Shown piece by piece: positions 48,301-59,900 of a stretch of DNA of 64,000 nucleotides. A program made the position numbers and the translations under genes. This DNA comes from Coturnix japonica (Eukaryota > Chordata > Aves > Galliformes > Phasianidae). The notes under the pieces were generated by a model. It made no database searches. It was given only the letters and a program-made list of their open reading frames with translations, and was not told the origin of the DNA. Location of the stretch: positions 1,209,510-1,273,509 of the forward strand of contig NC_029526.1 of assembly GCF_001577835.2 (NCBI RefSeq). The letters run 5' to 3'. Each line of letters opens with the position of its first letter. The stretch's first letter is position 1.

Positions 48301-51300
48301 GGACCAGCACTGAGCTGCTGGAGAAATGGGGAACCCCACACCAGGGGAAACACACAGCAAGGCCGGCCCCATGCCTTGGTGACCCCAAGCCTTGGTGGCC
48401 CCATGCCTTGGTGTTCCTATGCCTTGGTTGTCCCATTTCTTGGTAGTCCCATGCTTTGGTGGCCACATGCTTTGGTGGCACCATGTCTTGTTGGTCCTAT
48501 GCCTTGGTGGTCCCATGCCTTGGTAGCTCCATTCCTTGGTGCTCCCGTGCTTTGTTTGCCACATGCTTTGGTGGCCCCATGCCTTGGTGGCCCCAGGCCA
48601 TCAACTGTCCCTTGGTGGTACCCAGGCTGGTGGCAGTGGCTGTCCCCCTCAGGGCAGGATCCTTGATCATGATGAGCCCTATGCGGGCGTCCCAGTGTGT
48701 GGGCTGCACTGACTCAGCCCCATGACTCAGCCCCAGCTCCACACCCAGCCACATGGCAGGAGGGGAAGGGCCAAAGGCAGCCCTGGTGCTACAGCATCCA
48801 CCCCAGATCCTACAGCATCCACTTCCATCCTACAGCATCCACGTGTGCCTTCTTACATCTCTCCCTGCAGCAGGAATTAACCCCTTTTATTAACCACTCC
48901 AAGAAATCCAAACACGGTGCATGATGCATCCATGGAAGAGGCATGGGGCTCATCACCAAAACTCCACTTTCAGCCCCAAATCACTCCAGGTGCCAGGATG
49001 TAAGTGCCCACCATTACACAAGTCTGGAAAAGCCCCAAGGCAGCCCCATGCAGCACCACCACAGATCCCCCAGTGCTCGGTGTCCCAAGCAAGACTTTGC
49101 AAGCATGATACCATCACCAGACCCAGAGGGCAAAAAGAAATGAGCCCAAACCATGCCGTATGCATGGAGTGACGCCTCGCCGTCTGACTCAGCCTGTAGA
49201 TAAACAGCACTTTGGCAGGGCACTGCTGCAGGACTGGACTCCATCACAGTGCTGTCAGCATCTCGTCTCACTTCTTGCTGCCCCCAGCTATGGCCACAAG
49301 CACCAAACACTGCTGAGGGCTGGGGGAAGGTTTGTACTCCTGCCCATGTGTCCTTCCAGGATGCACCAAAACGCAGCTCCTGTGCAGCTCCAGAGGGAAG
49401 AAATTGCCTCTGCTGTGAGCGAGGGTTAACAGCTGGCTGCTGTCAGGGATGGTGACATATCCCAGCTGGTGCTTGCCATGTGAGCCTGGCTATGCTCCCT
49501 ACAAGGATGCTCCAGTGCATGGGATATATTTACCTACCCCAGACAATGTCATCTCCTGGGGAAAGGGATAAGGGACGCAGAGGGGGTACACTGCCATGCT
49601 GGGCATGATTGAGTTGTGCTGGTGGGGACAGCGCTGTTGGGCCATAGGGCAGTGGTTGCATCCCTCCTCTCAGCTTTGATTCATTTGCCTCCAGCATGGG
49701 AAAGTGTTATACAGTGGTGTGGGGTCACAGCAAACCCAGGGAGGGGAATGAGAGGAGAGCATCCATCCCACGCTCACACCTCCCATAGCAATGCAGTGCC
49801 CTCTGGCTACTGGCTTGGAGACTTTTTGGGACCTATCCTGAGGGGACAAAGAGCACACACAGGAGCATGGCTTCAGCCATGGGAGGACACAGCATCATGA
49901 GCTTCAGTGCTCAGAGAGGATACGTGTAGCAAATGATGGCTCCTGGATGCACCCAGAGCAGGACTGCCCTCTCCAAACCACTTAATGGAGGGGGCTGTGA
50001 TGGATATGCCTCTATGGGACAGCAATGGAGATACCACTGACGCACCCACAAGCACATCTGGAGGTCTCCACAGCCAAGACAGACAGACACATCCAAACTA
50101 ACCCCACCATCCAAGCAATAACAAGCTGAGTGCCTTATCTCAGCACAGCCCTGCACAGTATCCTTCTTATCTGCCACTGCCGGAAGCACTTCCCCCATCT
50201 CCAACACTTTCTGGTTTTGGCAACCACATTTTCCCAGCCCTGCTGAGCTGTGGGACTCTCTGGGTGCCTCTTTGCTTTGGTGACAGTGTGTGACATGGGG
50301 ATGGTCTTCATCTCCCTAGGATGGAGGTGATGCAGACCCAGCAACTAAACCCAAGAAACCCAACAAAGAGAAACTGTTGGAGAAGCCCAAAAGAGCTTTA
50401 AAACTCAAATGCAGGCTGCTCCTGGGGCAGAGCCAGAGCAACGCCCCGACTGCAAACCAGAGAGTGCAGTGCCATGGGGCTCCCTGCACGGCTTATGGGG
50501 AGGGGATGGAGGATTTACTGAAACTCATTTATCTCTGTTATGTTCTGCAGCTGAGGCTCCATCTGGAAGCCACAAAGGTCAGGATGAATTTGATGCAGTG
50601 TGAAGTAGGGCTCGTAGCTCATAGCACCCATAACTCAGCATTGCTCTGCACCCTCTTCTCGCACTCTGAGGCACAAGGACTGGGCAATGGGAACCGCTTT
50701 GGGACACTGGGCTGATAGAGGTGTTTATTACCGGGTGCTGCCCCGTACCCTTTCCTGCTGATGGATGGCAGCAGATGGATGGGATAGTGCCCACTGTGGG
50801 GATAAAAAGGAAATGAAGGCAGGAGGGCTCTGGAGGGTATACAGCACACTTGCAGCCCTATGGCTCCATCCAGTCCTATGGCTCAGTGACCCCAACCCCA
50901 TTAAAATCAAGGTCTCTGGGCAAGTGGGAGCCCCAGATCCATCACCAACGCAGGTTTTGCTGTTCCGCAGGTTTCCAGAGGGGGGGGCTCCCACAGTTTG
51001 GTTTCATTTGGAAAATCCCTACATTGATAGTGCTGGTGTGGGTTGCAGCTCAAGGGCATGCAAAGGGACAGCGGTGGCACGGAGATGGCCTTGCTATCAC
51101 CCTCTGCAATTCAGGTGGGCAGCCCATTTGCAATGGGATTTCCTCTGCAGCAGTCACACACTGGTGTGGAAATCACTCACAAGGGTTGAAAGCAAACCTG
51201 CACCCGCAGGGAGCATCACTCAGTGGGGCCCTGCATGACTTGCTGGAAGCTCAGAAGAGATAGCATCGCCCCGGAGCAGAACAATGCGGCCGGGAAGGCA

Positions 51301-52866
51301 GTTCAGGCACAAACGCCTCCCGGAAAGCATGAAAAAGCCATCAGCTGCAAGGAGAGGAAATGAGGGGCCGTGCGGCTGTGCATGTGTTGGGTAGGGAGGG
51401 TAAATGCTGTGCGGTTCCAGTCTGGGGTTGTGGGGCACCCAGAGTGGGAGGATGCTGCTGAGCAAAGCGGGACGAGCCCAGCATCATCCAGGGCTGAGGT
51501 TTATAGGGGAAAAATTTAATAATGACTGTTCATTTCCCAATTATAGCACGGTGAGTAATGGGGCTGTGAGCGGCACCTGGCAGCGTGGGCAATGCGTGGG
51601 GAGGAGGGGGTTGGCTCCAGCCCCACAACGTCCCTGTCCCTATGGTGGCACCCCGGAACGATCCCGTTACAGCTCCGGGGTAGGGAGGACGCATGCCTGA
51701 AATTTGAGTTAGCTCCATTCGTCATGTCTGGGGCTGCGTGTTCCCAAACAAACTGCCTTTAGTCACCAGTCAAAAATCCCATGACGGGGACACCACCAGA
51801 GGCTGCTGCTCTGCTCCGTGAAACAGTGAAAGTAAGGATGAACAGAGCGTGGCTGGATCAAAAGGGGAAGGTCTCACAGCAGCCCTCTGCCCATCACCCC
51901 GCTCCCAGCTTTGCGCATTGGTGCCATGGAGATGTTGTCCCACACCAAGGGGAGAAAACCCACCCACCCCCTACAGGAAGGGACTGTAAAGGGCGCCCTG
52001 ATGGCAACACACCGACAGGGGTCACACCAACAGGGGTCTCCCAAGCAGGAGGGATGGTGGGGAGAGGAGGCTGCAGCCTGGGTTGGGACACCGGCACTGC
52101 TCCGAACCCCCGGTGCTGCGCCTCCTTCCTCCCCACTTCCCGGAGGAAGCTGCTCAGTGCGTGACTTTTACGGGGCTTTCCCTGCAGCCCATGAAACCGC
52201 TGAGTGGGACAAGGGGCAGGCAGCCCTGCGGCCCCGTGCACGGCCGGGCTGCTGGATCCCACGGTCGGGGCCGTGCTGGGGGCGCACCTTGATCCGTGTC
52301 GCTGTGCCGTGGGATGCGGACACGGAGCCCCGAGCCGCTGCCGTCGGATGGGAACCGGCCCTAAAAAGCGGAGCCACTTCCTCCGCGACGCCGGGCGGGA
52401 TGGCACCAGGCGGAACGACGGCAGACACCGCTTCCGTGGGCACCGCGGCTCTCGGGGACGCGCGGTGGCACTGCCCACGCTCCGCTCGTCGCAGTGTCCC
52501 CATGGCAGCGCTTGGCTACAGCCACACGGCCACGTCCTTCCCATGCGGGGCCTTCCGAGCCCCCCACCGCTGCCCTATATCCCCTTCCGACCCAAGCAGC
52601 AACCGGGCACCGCGAAGCCCCCTGGGACCCCAGCCCCACAGCCACACGTGGGATGCTCAGCACGCCCCTCCCCACCTCCCGTCCCCCCTATTTACCGGCA
52701 GCGGCGCTCCGAGCAGCCGGTGCACCGCGGGCAGCTGCGCTCCCAGGGCCAGCGCTTCCTCCACGGCGTAAACAGGCGCACGTCGGGGCTCCGGGAAACT
52801 GCCACAGCCGAAAGGATCGGAGTCTTCCAGGTACTGCACCCGGCATGGGACCGCAGCCTCCGCCAT
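39313..52866 (-). CDS. FHOD1: FH1/FH2 domain-containing formin FHOD1
   Basis: FHOD1 is a diaphanous-related formin that caps and bundles actin filaments and acts in stress fibres below Rho/ROCK. Twenty-four minus-strand exons join in phase to 1284 residues: 52866-52696, 48104-47998, 47919-47855, 47153-47086, 46998-46893, 46808-46714, 46377-46266, 46035-45941, 45861-45718, 45641-45424, 45336-45229, 44978-44955, 44619-44566, 43987-43824, 43443-42539, 42314-42162, 41964-41782, 41575-41456, 41277-41116, 41038-40848, 40766-40574, 40251-40095, 40008-39832, 39395-39313. The N-terminal GTPase-binding/FH3 part begins [10 protein letters not shown]. The FH1 polyproline lies at about 691-737, FH2 at about 755-1150 ([21 protein letters not shown]). 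The autoinhibitory DAD is DEIMDRLVK (1224-1232), followed by the basic ROCK-target tail RGNRKSLRRTLKSG. Human is 1164 residues; the extra length is mostly in the linker before FH1. FHOD3 is the alternative, but the neighbour SLC9A5 and the C-terminus favour FHOD1. Confidence 0.96.
40285..40545 (-). repeat. CR1 LINE filling FHOD1 intron 21
   Basis: Plus-strand landmarks are CAGAATCATTATGGTTGG, CACCTCCAGGGATGG and AAGGAATTGTTCCTAATATC. The element lies in the same orientation as FHOD1 and takes up about 260 of the intron's 322 bases (40252-40573). Confidence 0.85.
42762..42899 (-). repeat. FHOD1: 39-bp coding repeat in the FHOD1 FH1 domain
   Basis: The plus-strand anchor GTGGGCA(A/G)CC recurs at about 42766, 42805, 42844 and 42883, a 39-base period. 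On the coding strand each unit encodes [10 protein letters not shown](M/V)VP, so the FH1 domain is three to four near-identical 13-residue modules. Such runs bind profilin and SH3/WW domains. The copies are in frame. Confidence 0.9.
43525..43710 (+). repeat. CR1 LINE fragment in FHOD1 intron 14
   Basis: A forward CR1 tail, antisense to FHOD1: ACACCCCATCCCTGGAAGCG, TTCAAGGACAGGCTGGATGG, GGTCCCCTCCAACCTAAG and TTATTCTATGGCAC. Confidence 0.85.
44955..44978 (-). other. FHOD1: FHOD1 microexon 12 (24 bp)
   Basis: A 24-base exon between a pyrimidine-rich TTCCTTTTGCAG acceptor and the donor CTG|GTAAGTG. With the codons it shares with its neighbours it encodes KLHQPAAVW, matching KLHQTASVW of mammalian FHOD1. 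Because 24 is divisible by three, skipping it would keep the frame. Confidence 0.85.
48105..52695 (-). other. FHOD1 intron 1, 4.6 kb
   Basis: The largest FHOD1 intron separates the first exon from the rest. Besides the 16-bp minisatellite at 48370-48605 it contains no repeat, RNA or gene I can identify. Its part nearest exon 1 (about 52150-52690) is CpG-rich and gives long but unsupported open frames on both strands. Confidence 0.6.
48370..48605. repeat. 16-bp minisatellite, about 14 copies
   Basis: CCTTGGTGGCCCCATG and variants recur every 16 bases (anchors at 48374, 48390, 48406 and on), with substitutions giving CTTTGG, TCTTGG or GTTCCT forms. It lies in FHOD1 intron 1. Confidence 0.88.
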
Positions 52867-53159
52867 GGCGGCACCGCCACCGCGCCCGGCGCTCCAAAGG
52901 GGGTGGCACGGGGACAACCTCCAGCACCGCCCCGGCACTGCGCCGGCACCGCCCCGCGCTCGGGCGCCCTCCGCGGGTGTTAGAGGGGCTTTGCTCGGGT
53001 GGATCCAAAGGATAACGGGGGGCGGGGGAGGGGATGGGGGGCTGCGGGGGGCGAGGGGGCGTAGGGATGCTCCGGGGGCACAGAGGGGCTTCAGGTGCAC
53101 CAGGGATTCTGTGGGTGCCCCGCATGCGTGGGGTGTGAGGAGATGGTCCCTCGGGGGTG

Positions 53160-53400
53160 ACTGCAGGGATGGAGGGACAGCAGGTGATGAAGGAAAAGTA
53201 GATGATGGAGGAACAGCAGGTGATGGTGGGATACTAGATGATGGAGGAACAGCAGGAGGATAGAAGGGACAATAGGTGATGGAGGAACAGCAGGGGGATA
53301 GAGGGTATAGCAGATGATGAAGGAGCAGCAGGGGGATAGAGGATGTAGCAGGTGATGGAGGTAGCAAGGGATGGAGAGGACGGCAGGTGATGGAGGTGAT
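53160..53400. repeat. About 36-bp minisatellite between FHOD1 and SLC9A5
   Basis: GATGATGGAGGAACAGCAGG and variants (GATGATGAAGGAGCAGCAG, GGTGATGGAGG) recur about every 35-38 bases, roughly six diverged copies. Purine-rich on the plus strand. Confidence 0.75.
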
Positions 53401-53519
53401 CAGAGTGGTGAAGGGGAGACCAAGGCAGGTGCCAGGAGAGCACTGAGGGGCAGGAGGCTTTGGGGTATGTCCAGTGGACCAGAACTGGGGTGAGGTGGCA
53501 TAGAGGTGCTGCTTGGGGT

Positions 53520-53780
53520 GAGAGGATCAGTGCTGGGGACCGGGAGGTGACAACGGGGTGATGCTGGGGACCAGGACAGGTGGGACTGCAGAAGTGACAG
53601 CATGGCAGCATTGGGTTCTAGGGCAGATGGAGGTGACACTGGGGCAGCGTGGTGGACTGGGGCAAGCGGAGGTGGCACCGGGGCAGTACTGGGGACCGGG
53701 GTGGGCGGGGATGGCATCGGGGCAGGTGTGGGTGGCATCGGGCAGCGCTGGAGACCGCGGCGGCTGCGGGGGCGGCACCG
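53520..53780. repeat. Degenerate GGTGGCACTGGGGCA-type repeat
   Basis: Variants of GGAGGTGACACTGGGGCAG and GGGGACCGGGGTGG recur roughly every 40-50 bases just upstream of the SLC9A5 GC boxes. The units are diverged; the period is an estimate. Confidence 0.5.
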
Positions 53781-53942
53781 AGGCAGGTGACGGTGACACC
53801 TGGACATCGCTGGGGACCGGGGCGGGTGGAGCAGCTCCGGGGCGGGGCGGGCGCTGCGGGGCGGGCCGGGCTCTGCCCCCGCCGTTGCCGGTGACGTCGC
53901 GGCGGGGCCGGCGGAGCTGCGGAGCGGCGGAGGTGCGGGGCC

Positions 53943-56900
53943 ATGCATCCTCCGGGCAGCGGCCCCACGGCCTCCCCCGGCCCCGCCGCCGTCCCTCCGG
54001 CGGGAGCCGAGCTGCTGCGGTGGCAGTGGCAGGAGGTGCAGGTGCCGTGCCTGGTGGTCGCCTGGATCCTGGTGGCCAGCCTGGCCAAGATCGGTGAGTG
54101 CCGCCGGGACGGGGGGCTCCGCGGGTGATACGGCCCCGGGATGGGCACCGGTGACAGCGGGGGGGTGGGCTGACACCGGGGGGAGGGGCGGTGCGTGCAG
54201 CTGGACGGTCCCCGGGAGGTGACAGCAAGGTGTACGGTGGCCCACGGAGGGTCACGCATCGTTCTTTGCCATGGGGGTGTGATGGGCGGTGACAGAGCAG
54301 AGCCTGGCTGGTGGCACACAGGGGACACGCCGGTGGCCCCCGGCGTGGGCACAGAGGGGACAGCCCATGGGATGAGCTGCAGGGCTGCTTGTGCTGCTGT
54401 CAGGGTTGGGAGCGGAGCTGGTGGGTCCCCGCTGGTGGGTCACACCGGAGCCATGTGGCACAAAGTGGGCACCCAGGAGGTGTGACAGTGACCTTGAAGC
54501 GGGTGTCCTTCTTGAAGTGCTGCTGGGGGAGCGGGGATGCATTTACACCCAGGGCAGGGTGTTGCTGTCACTGTCAGCCGCCCTCCTCCTGCTCCAGCAT
54601 CACCCAACCCACGGCTGTGCACCTCACGCTCCATCCTCCCTCGGCCTTCTCACAGCTAAACCTCTGCAAGGAATAAATTACGAGCTGAGGCATCGAGCCC
54701 TCTGCCTGCAGCTGTGCCACCTCCAGCTGCCGAGTGCAGCACACAGACAGGAGCTCTGGCTCCATGCCTCATTCTCAGGCAGTTCATCTATTTGGGTTTC
54801 CCTTGGTGAATTCCCTTCCCTGCCCCACGTTTGGCTCTGGGGGGAGAGAAGCCACCATGTGCCACCTCGGTGGGCACAGCCCCAGGGCACCATGCTTGGT
54901 GGCAGCAATGTGACAGCAACCAGCCATCCCATGGCCTGGGGATGCATCCTCCCCCTGCTCCTAGCCCTGGTACTGCTGTGCCCACAGTGCCCAGGGGCAC
55001 CAGAGGAGATGGGGACAGGGGTGGCAGCGCTGGGTGCTGGGCGCAGGCTGGTGCAGAAGAGCTGCTGCCAGCTCTCAGCCCTGTGACTGCAGGGGCGGAA
55101 GCGTCCCCAGCGCTGTGTGATGGGGAAGTGAGACTGTAGGCTCTTGTTCTAGGAAACCATCACAATGCTGGGGTGCCCCGAGCAAGCAGCAGGCAAATGC
55201 CTGGGGCGGAGAAAACCGCACTGAGTCTTGGCTTCCTGCACAGCGAGGCGTCATCCGGGCTCTGCTGCCTTTACTGCTCTGTTTGCTATAGGGAAGAGGG
55301 GAAGGAGAAGTGATGAGCATTGCCCCACAGCCACCTCTCACCTGCAGAAAGGGAGGGGACTATAGGTCCCAGCCTTCTCCCTTTGCATCCAAACCTGACT
55401 CCATTGCTCCCACTGCTGATTGGTTTTGGTGTTTCTGATCCAACTGGGACGCAGTGGGCGCGGTGCTGATGGGTCAGTGGTTGGACTTGACGATCTCAGC
55501 TTTCTTTTCCAACCTTAATGATTCCATGATTGACCCCGAGCTCCATGAGGGTGAGCTGGGATTGTCCTCAAGTCCTCCCCGTGGCACATCCCGTGCTGGG
55601 GATGTCTGCAGCGGGGATGATGCCTCTGAAGTTAATTCACATGTGGCTGAGTTACTGTTGCTGTGGGAACGTTAATGCTGAAATTCTTGCCTAGCGGGTG
55701 TAAAATTAGAGCTCTTGCCACCCGTCCCTGCTGCAGAGCAGCTCGTGTGCTGGGATTTGATGTGAGGGCGGCAATGTGCAGAGCAACAAAGCCAGCAGCA
55801 TTCCCATGCCCTGGCTGTGCATGCAGGGCTTCTCCCATCAATGCTGAGAACTTCTTTGATCAGTGCATCCTTCCTCCTGGTGGGGTGATTGGCACAAGCA
55901 ATGGGCTCCTCTCACCCAGAACATTCAGGATTGAGATTCGGGGTGGTGGCAGGGCAGCCAAGTGATGGTCTGGAGGCTGCGATGTCCCTTTACTTGAGGA
56001 CAAGTTGCCTCCTGGTTCCTGGTAATGGCTTTAGGTTGCACCGGGGGAGGTTCAGGTTGGATTTTAAGAACAATTTCTTCTCTAACAGAGCGGTGATGCA
56101 GTGGCACAGCTGCCCAAGGGGGTGGGGGAGCCCCCATCCCTGGAGGTGTCCCAGAGCTGTGGGAGGTGGCACTGAGGACTGTGGGCATTGAGCACAGTGA
56201 GGGTGGGCTGTGGTTGGGCTTGGGGCTCTGGGAGCTCTTTTCCAACCTTAAATGATCCTATGACTGCTTCATCTGATGGCCAGGTTGTGCCATAGCCCTG
56301 GGATGTCACTAGTGACAGCAGCAAGACCTCAATGATGGGAGGCAGGAGAATCTGTGGGCTGCCCTGCTGGTTTTGCCAAGAGGGTGCCATGATTTGGGTT
56401 TACATGGGGACAAGGCTGCCACAAGGAGCATGTCCCCACTGCTGGCTGGCATGATGTGGCCTTGTGCCACCAGGCTCCCTGCCACGGGGCTAATATATGA
56501 ATATGAGGGTGTGATCAGCTTGCTCCATTAAATACATCCCCTTTCATGGCTTGCTGGCATAAGCTGATTATTGCAAGCATCCCTTCATCCGCAGCTCTCG
56601 CATACTTTGTGTTTGCATGCAGGTAGGTCACCCAGCTCTCTGGCCGACGCGCTCGTGCTGCAGTGTTTGCATGCTGCTCCACCTGCGTGCTCAGACAGCT
56701 GCAAACAAGGTCACCCCGTCACCAGGGCTGTGCGTCCCCATCCCTGTGTGGGGTACTGTGTTCCTGTGACCAGGATGCCTCACTTGAACAGCAGCCAGCA
56801 CTGCTTGCAGCACTGTAAACGTGCTCAGTGATGCCTTGCTCCTTTTAGCACTGATGCCAAACAAGCAAAATGCCCAAGTGCTTGGCTTATATAGCAGTGG

Positions 56901-59900
56901 TTTGGGAGGTGGAGGACCTGAAATCCTGATCTGGGACAGGCTCAGAGCAGACAGGCACGGGCAGTAGAGACATGGAAGCCAGTTCTGGAGCTTCCCTCAA
57001 GGTTTACAACATTGGTGAAAAGACCCTGGGCTGGGTAGAGCTATGGGATTCCAGGGAGGGAAGGAGCCCAGCATCCCACCCAGGGTGCTCTGTCCATGTG
57101 CCCATCTGGCTGATGCTCACATTCTTCCTTCCCTTCCAGTGTTCCACCTGTCCAGGAAGGTGACATCCGTCGTGCCGGAGAGCTGCCTCCTCATCCTGCT
57201 TGGGCTGGGGCTGGGTGGCATTGTGTTGGCCGTGGCTAAGAAACCCAAATACCAGCTGGAGCCCAACATGTTCTTCCTCTTCCTCCTGCCCCCCATCGTC
57301 CTTGACGCAGGGTACTTCATGCCCAGCCGCCCATTTTTTGAGAACATTGGTGCCATTCTCACCTACGCGGTTGTGGGCACGCTCTGGAACTCCTTCACCA
57401 CCGGCACCGCACTCTGGGGCCTGCACCAAGCAGGGCTGATGGGTGGGTGCTGGGGGAGCCCACGTCACCTAAAGGGGTGGGAAGATGCAAAACATGCCCA
57501 AGTTTAGAGCCCTGGCGTGGATCCCGTAGCTTTCAGGAGCTGGGAATGATGTTCTGGCAGGACCAGCAAGTGTGGAGGACAAAGGGGACCTTCTCAGCAC
57601 CGGGCTGACTCATGTCTTCGCTATTTTTGTCGCCGACCTTGGCTAGCTCTGCTGGCTCGCTGCCGTGTTCCCTGTCCTCGGCTGGAGCTGCTGGCCCTGC
57701 TTGGCATGGGCCTTCTTTTGAGCTCCTCTGAGCATGGAGGAACCTGTTAGTGCCTGGTCTGAGCACTTCTTCCCTCATGTGCCAAACCCCGCATCACCTT
57801 AGGGAGACCCCAGAGGTCTGATGGACAGGCTTGTTTCACCTACACAGTCCCCCACCTGGGGAGAATGACCTGCCTCACCTCTGTCCTTCTGTCCCAGCAG
57901 ATCCAGGTGTGGAAGCTGGGTTGATGGATTTCCTGCTCTTTGGCAGCATGATCTCAGCTGTGGATCCTGTGGCAGTGCTGGCAGTTTTTGAAGAGGTCCA
58001 TGTAAATGAGACCCTCTTCATCATTGTTTTTGGCGAGTCCCTCCTCAATGATGCTGTCACTGTGGTGAGTTGGAGCCAGGGGTTCCCGCAGTCCTAATGG
58101 GTGGTGAGGCACTGGAGCAGGTTGTCTGGAGAAGCTGTGGGTGCCCCATCCTTGCAGGTGTTCTCCATCAGGTTGACGTGGCTCTGGGCAACTTTATGTA
58201 CTGAAAGATGGACAAAAGGCAATGGCCTTAACTTGTACCAGGGGAGGTTCAGATTGGATATTAGGAAAAAATTATTCCCAGAAAGGGTGGTGAGGCATTG
58301 GAACAGGCTGCCCTGGGAGGTGGGGGAGTTCCCATCCCTGGAGGTGGTCAATAACTAGACATGTGGCACTGAGGGACATGGGCAGTGAGCATGCTGGGGG
58401 TAAGCTGGAGTTGGACTTGGTTATCTTAGTAATCTTTTCCAACCTTAATAATTCTTTGGATTCTGTGACTTGCCCATGCCATGGGATTGGGCTGGATGAC
58501 CCATAAAAGTCCCTTCCAACCCAAGTCAGTCTATGATCCTATGTAAGTGGAGCCCAATGTGGTCCAGGCACTGGAATCCCCCAGAATGGGCAGAGGGTGC
58601 AGGTGACATCCCCAGATTGGGGGCAACGCCTGGGTCCTTCCACTGTGCTGATTTCAGGGGAATACTTGGGCCTATCCTGCCCACCTGTGCTGCCCCTCCC
58701 ATAGTAGGGAATTCCTCTGCCATTCCCAAAGGACTTGCATTGCCTGCAGGTGCTGTACAAGGTCTTCAACTCTTTTGTGGAGCTGGGCCCAGCACACATC
58801 CATGCCACAGACTACGTGAAGGGGGTAGGTGAGTACGTGCCCCACTAGCACTTCCTGTAGCATAGAGAATGGGAGAGGAGCATGGGGGCTGTCGTGCTGT
58901 GGGGAATCACTAAGGCCACCTCAGCCATCATTGCTGGATGCGTTGGTGGGGAGTCAGGTGGGAGCAGAGGGCTTGGCAAGGGGTCTCACCAAAGGTACAA
59001 CCCAACCTCTTCCCCTCAGCCTCCTTCTTCCTGGTGAGTCTGGGGGGCACGGCCGTGGGGCTGCTCTTCGCTTTCCTTCTGGCCCTCATCACAAGGTTCA
59101 CCAAACGTGTCCGCATCATCGAGCCACTCTTCGTCTTCCTCCTGGCCTATGTTGCCTACCTGGCTGCTGAGATGGTCTCGCTGTCTGCCATCCTGGCGTG
59201 AGTACCGGGGAGCCCCAGGAAATCAGGGGTGCTCACCATAGAGTCATTCCAGCTCCTTCTGCCCTTCTGCAGAGTCACCTTCTGTGGGATTTGCTGCAAG
59301 AAGTATGTGGAAGCCAACATCTCCCAGAAATCCCGCACCACGGTCAAGTACACCATGAAGACGCTGGCCAGCAGCTCAGAGACCATCATCTTCATGTTTC
59401 TGGGCATGTCAGCTGTGGACACTTCCAAGTGGACGTGGGACACTGCGCTGGTGCTAGGCACCCTGTTCTTCATCCTGCTCTTCAGAGCTGTTGGTCAGTC
59501 TGTCCTGCTGGCCCAGCTATTTTCTTGCCAAAAAGCAGCAGTTACCAGGAGTGGCTCCTGGCTCTGGCTTTGCCTCATCTATGGGGCTCTGGTGGCATCT
59601 CTTGTCCTTGTTCTTCTCCAGGTGTTGTCCTCCAGACCTACGTCCTCAACCGCTTCCGCCTCATCCCCCTGGACAGGATTGACCAGGTGGTCATGTCATA
59701 TGGTGGCCTCCGTGGAGCCGTTGCCTTCGCCCTGGTCATCCTGCTGGATGAGGCGAAGGTGAAAGCCAAGGACTACTTTGTGGCAACGACCATCGTGGTG
59801 GTGTTCTTCACTGTCATCGTGCAGGTGAGAACGGGCACTCTGCCCTTGTGGAGCAGCACCATGGGCAGATGCCAGCCTTGGAGACCAAGTGTCATGTCCT

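Larger units (their letters stand above)
52867..53942. promoter_or_regulatory. Shared FHOD1-SLC9A5 divergent promoter region
   Basis: The start codons of FHOD1 (-) and SLC9A5 (+) are 1,077 bases apart, head to head. Both ends are CpG-rich. The SLC9A5 side has clustered GC boxes (GGGGCGGGGCGGGC near 53837, GGGGCGGGCC near 53855). The middle holds two tandem-repeat blocks, 53160-53400 and 53520-53780. No TATA box is evident. The same head-to-head pair exists in mammals, so co-regulation is plausible but not shown. Confidence 0.6.
54094..57139 (+). other. SLC9A5 intron 1, 3.0 kb
   Basis: Between exons 1 and 2. It contains CR1 tails at 55465-55535 and 56020-56268. I recognise nothing else in it. 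Confidence 0.6.

Noticed and set aside
52150-53020. Long plus-strand frames of 173-286 codons near FHOD1 exon 1
   Set aside because: CpG-rich DNA has few stop codons; these frames overlap each other and the antisense of FHOD1 exon 1.
53400-54255. Minus-strand frames of 240-280 codons opposite SLC9A5 exon 1
   Set aside because: They derive from the GC-rich tandem repeat and the antisense of exon 1.
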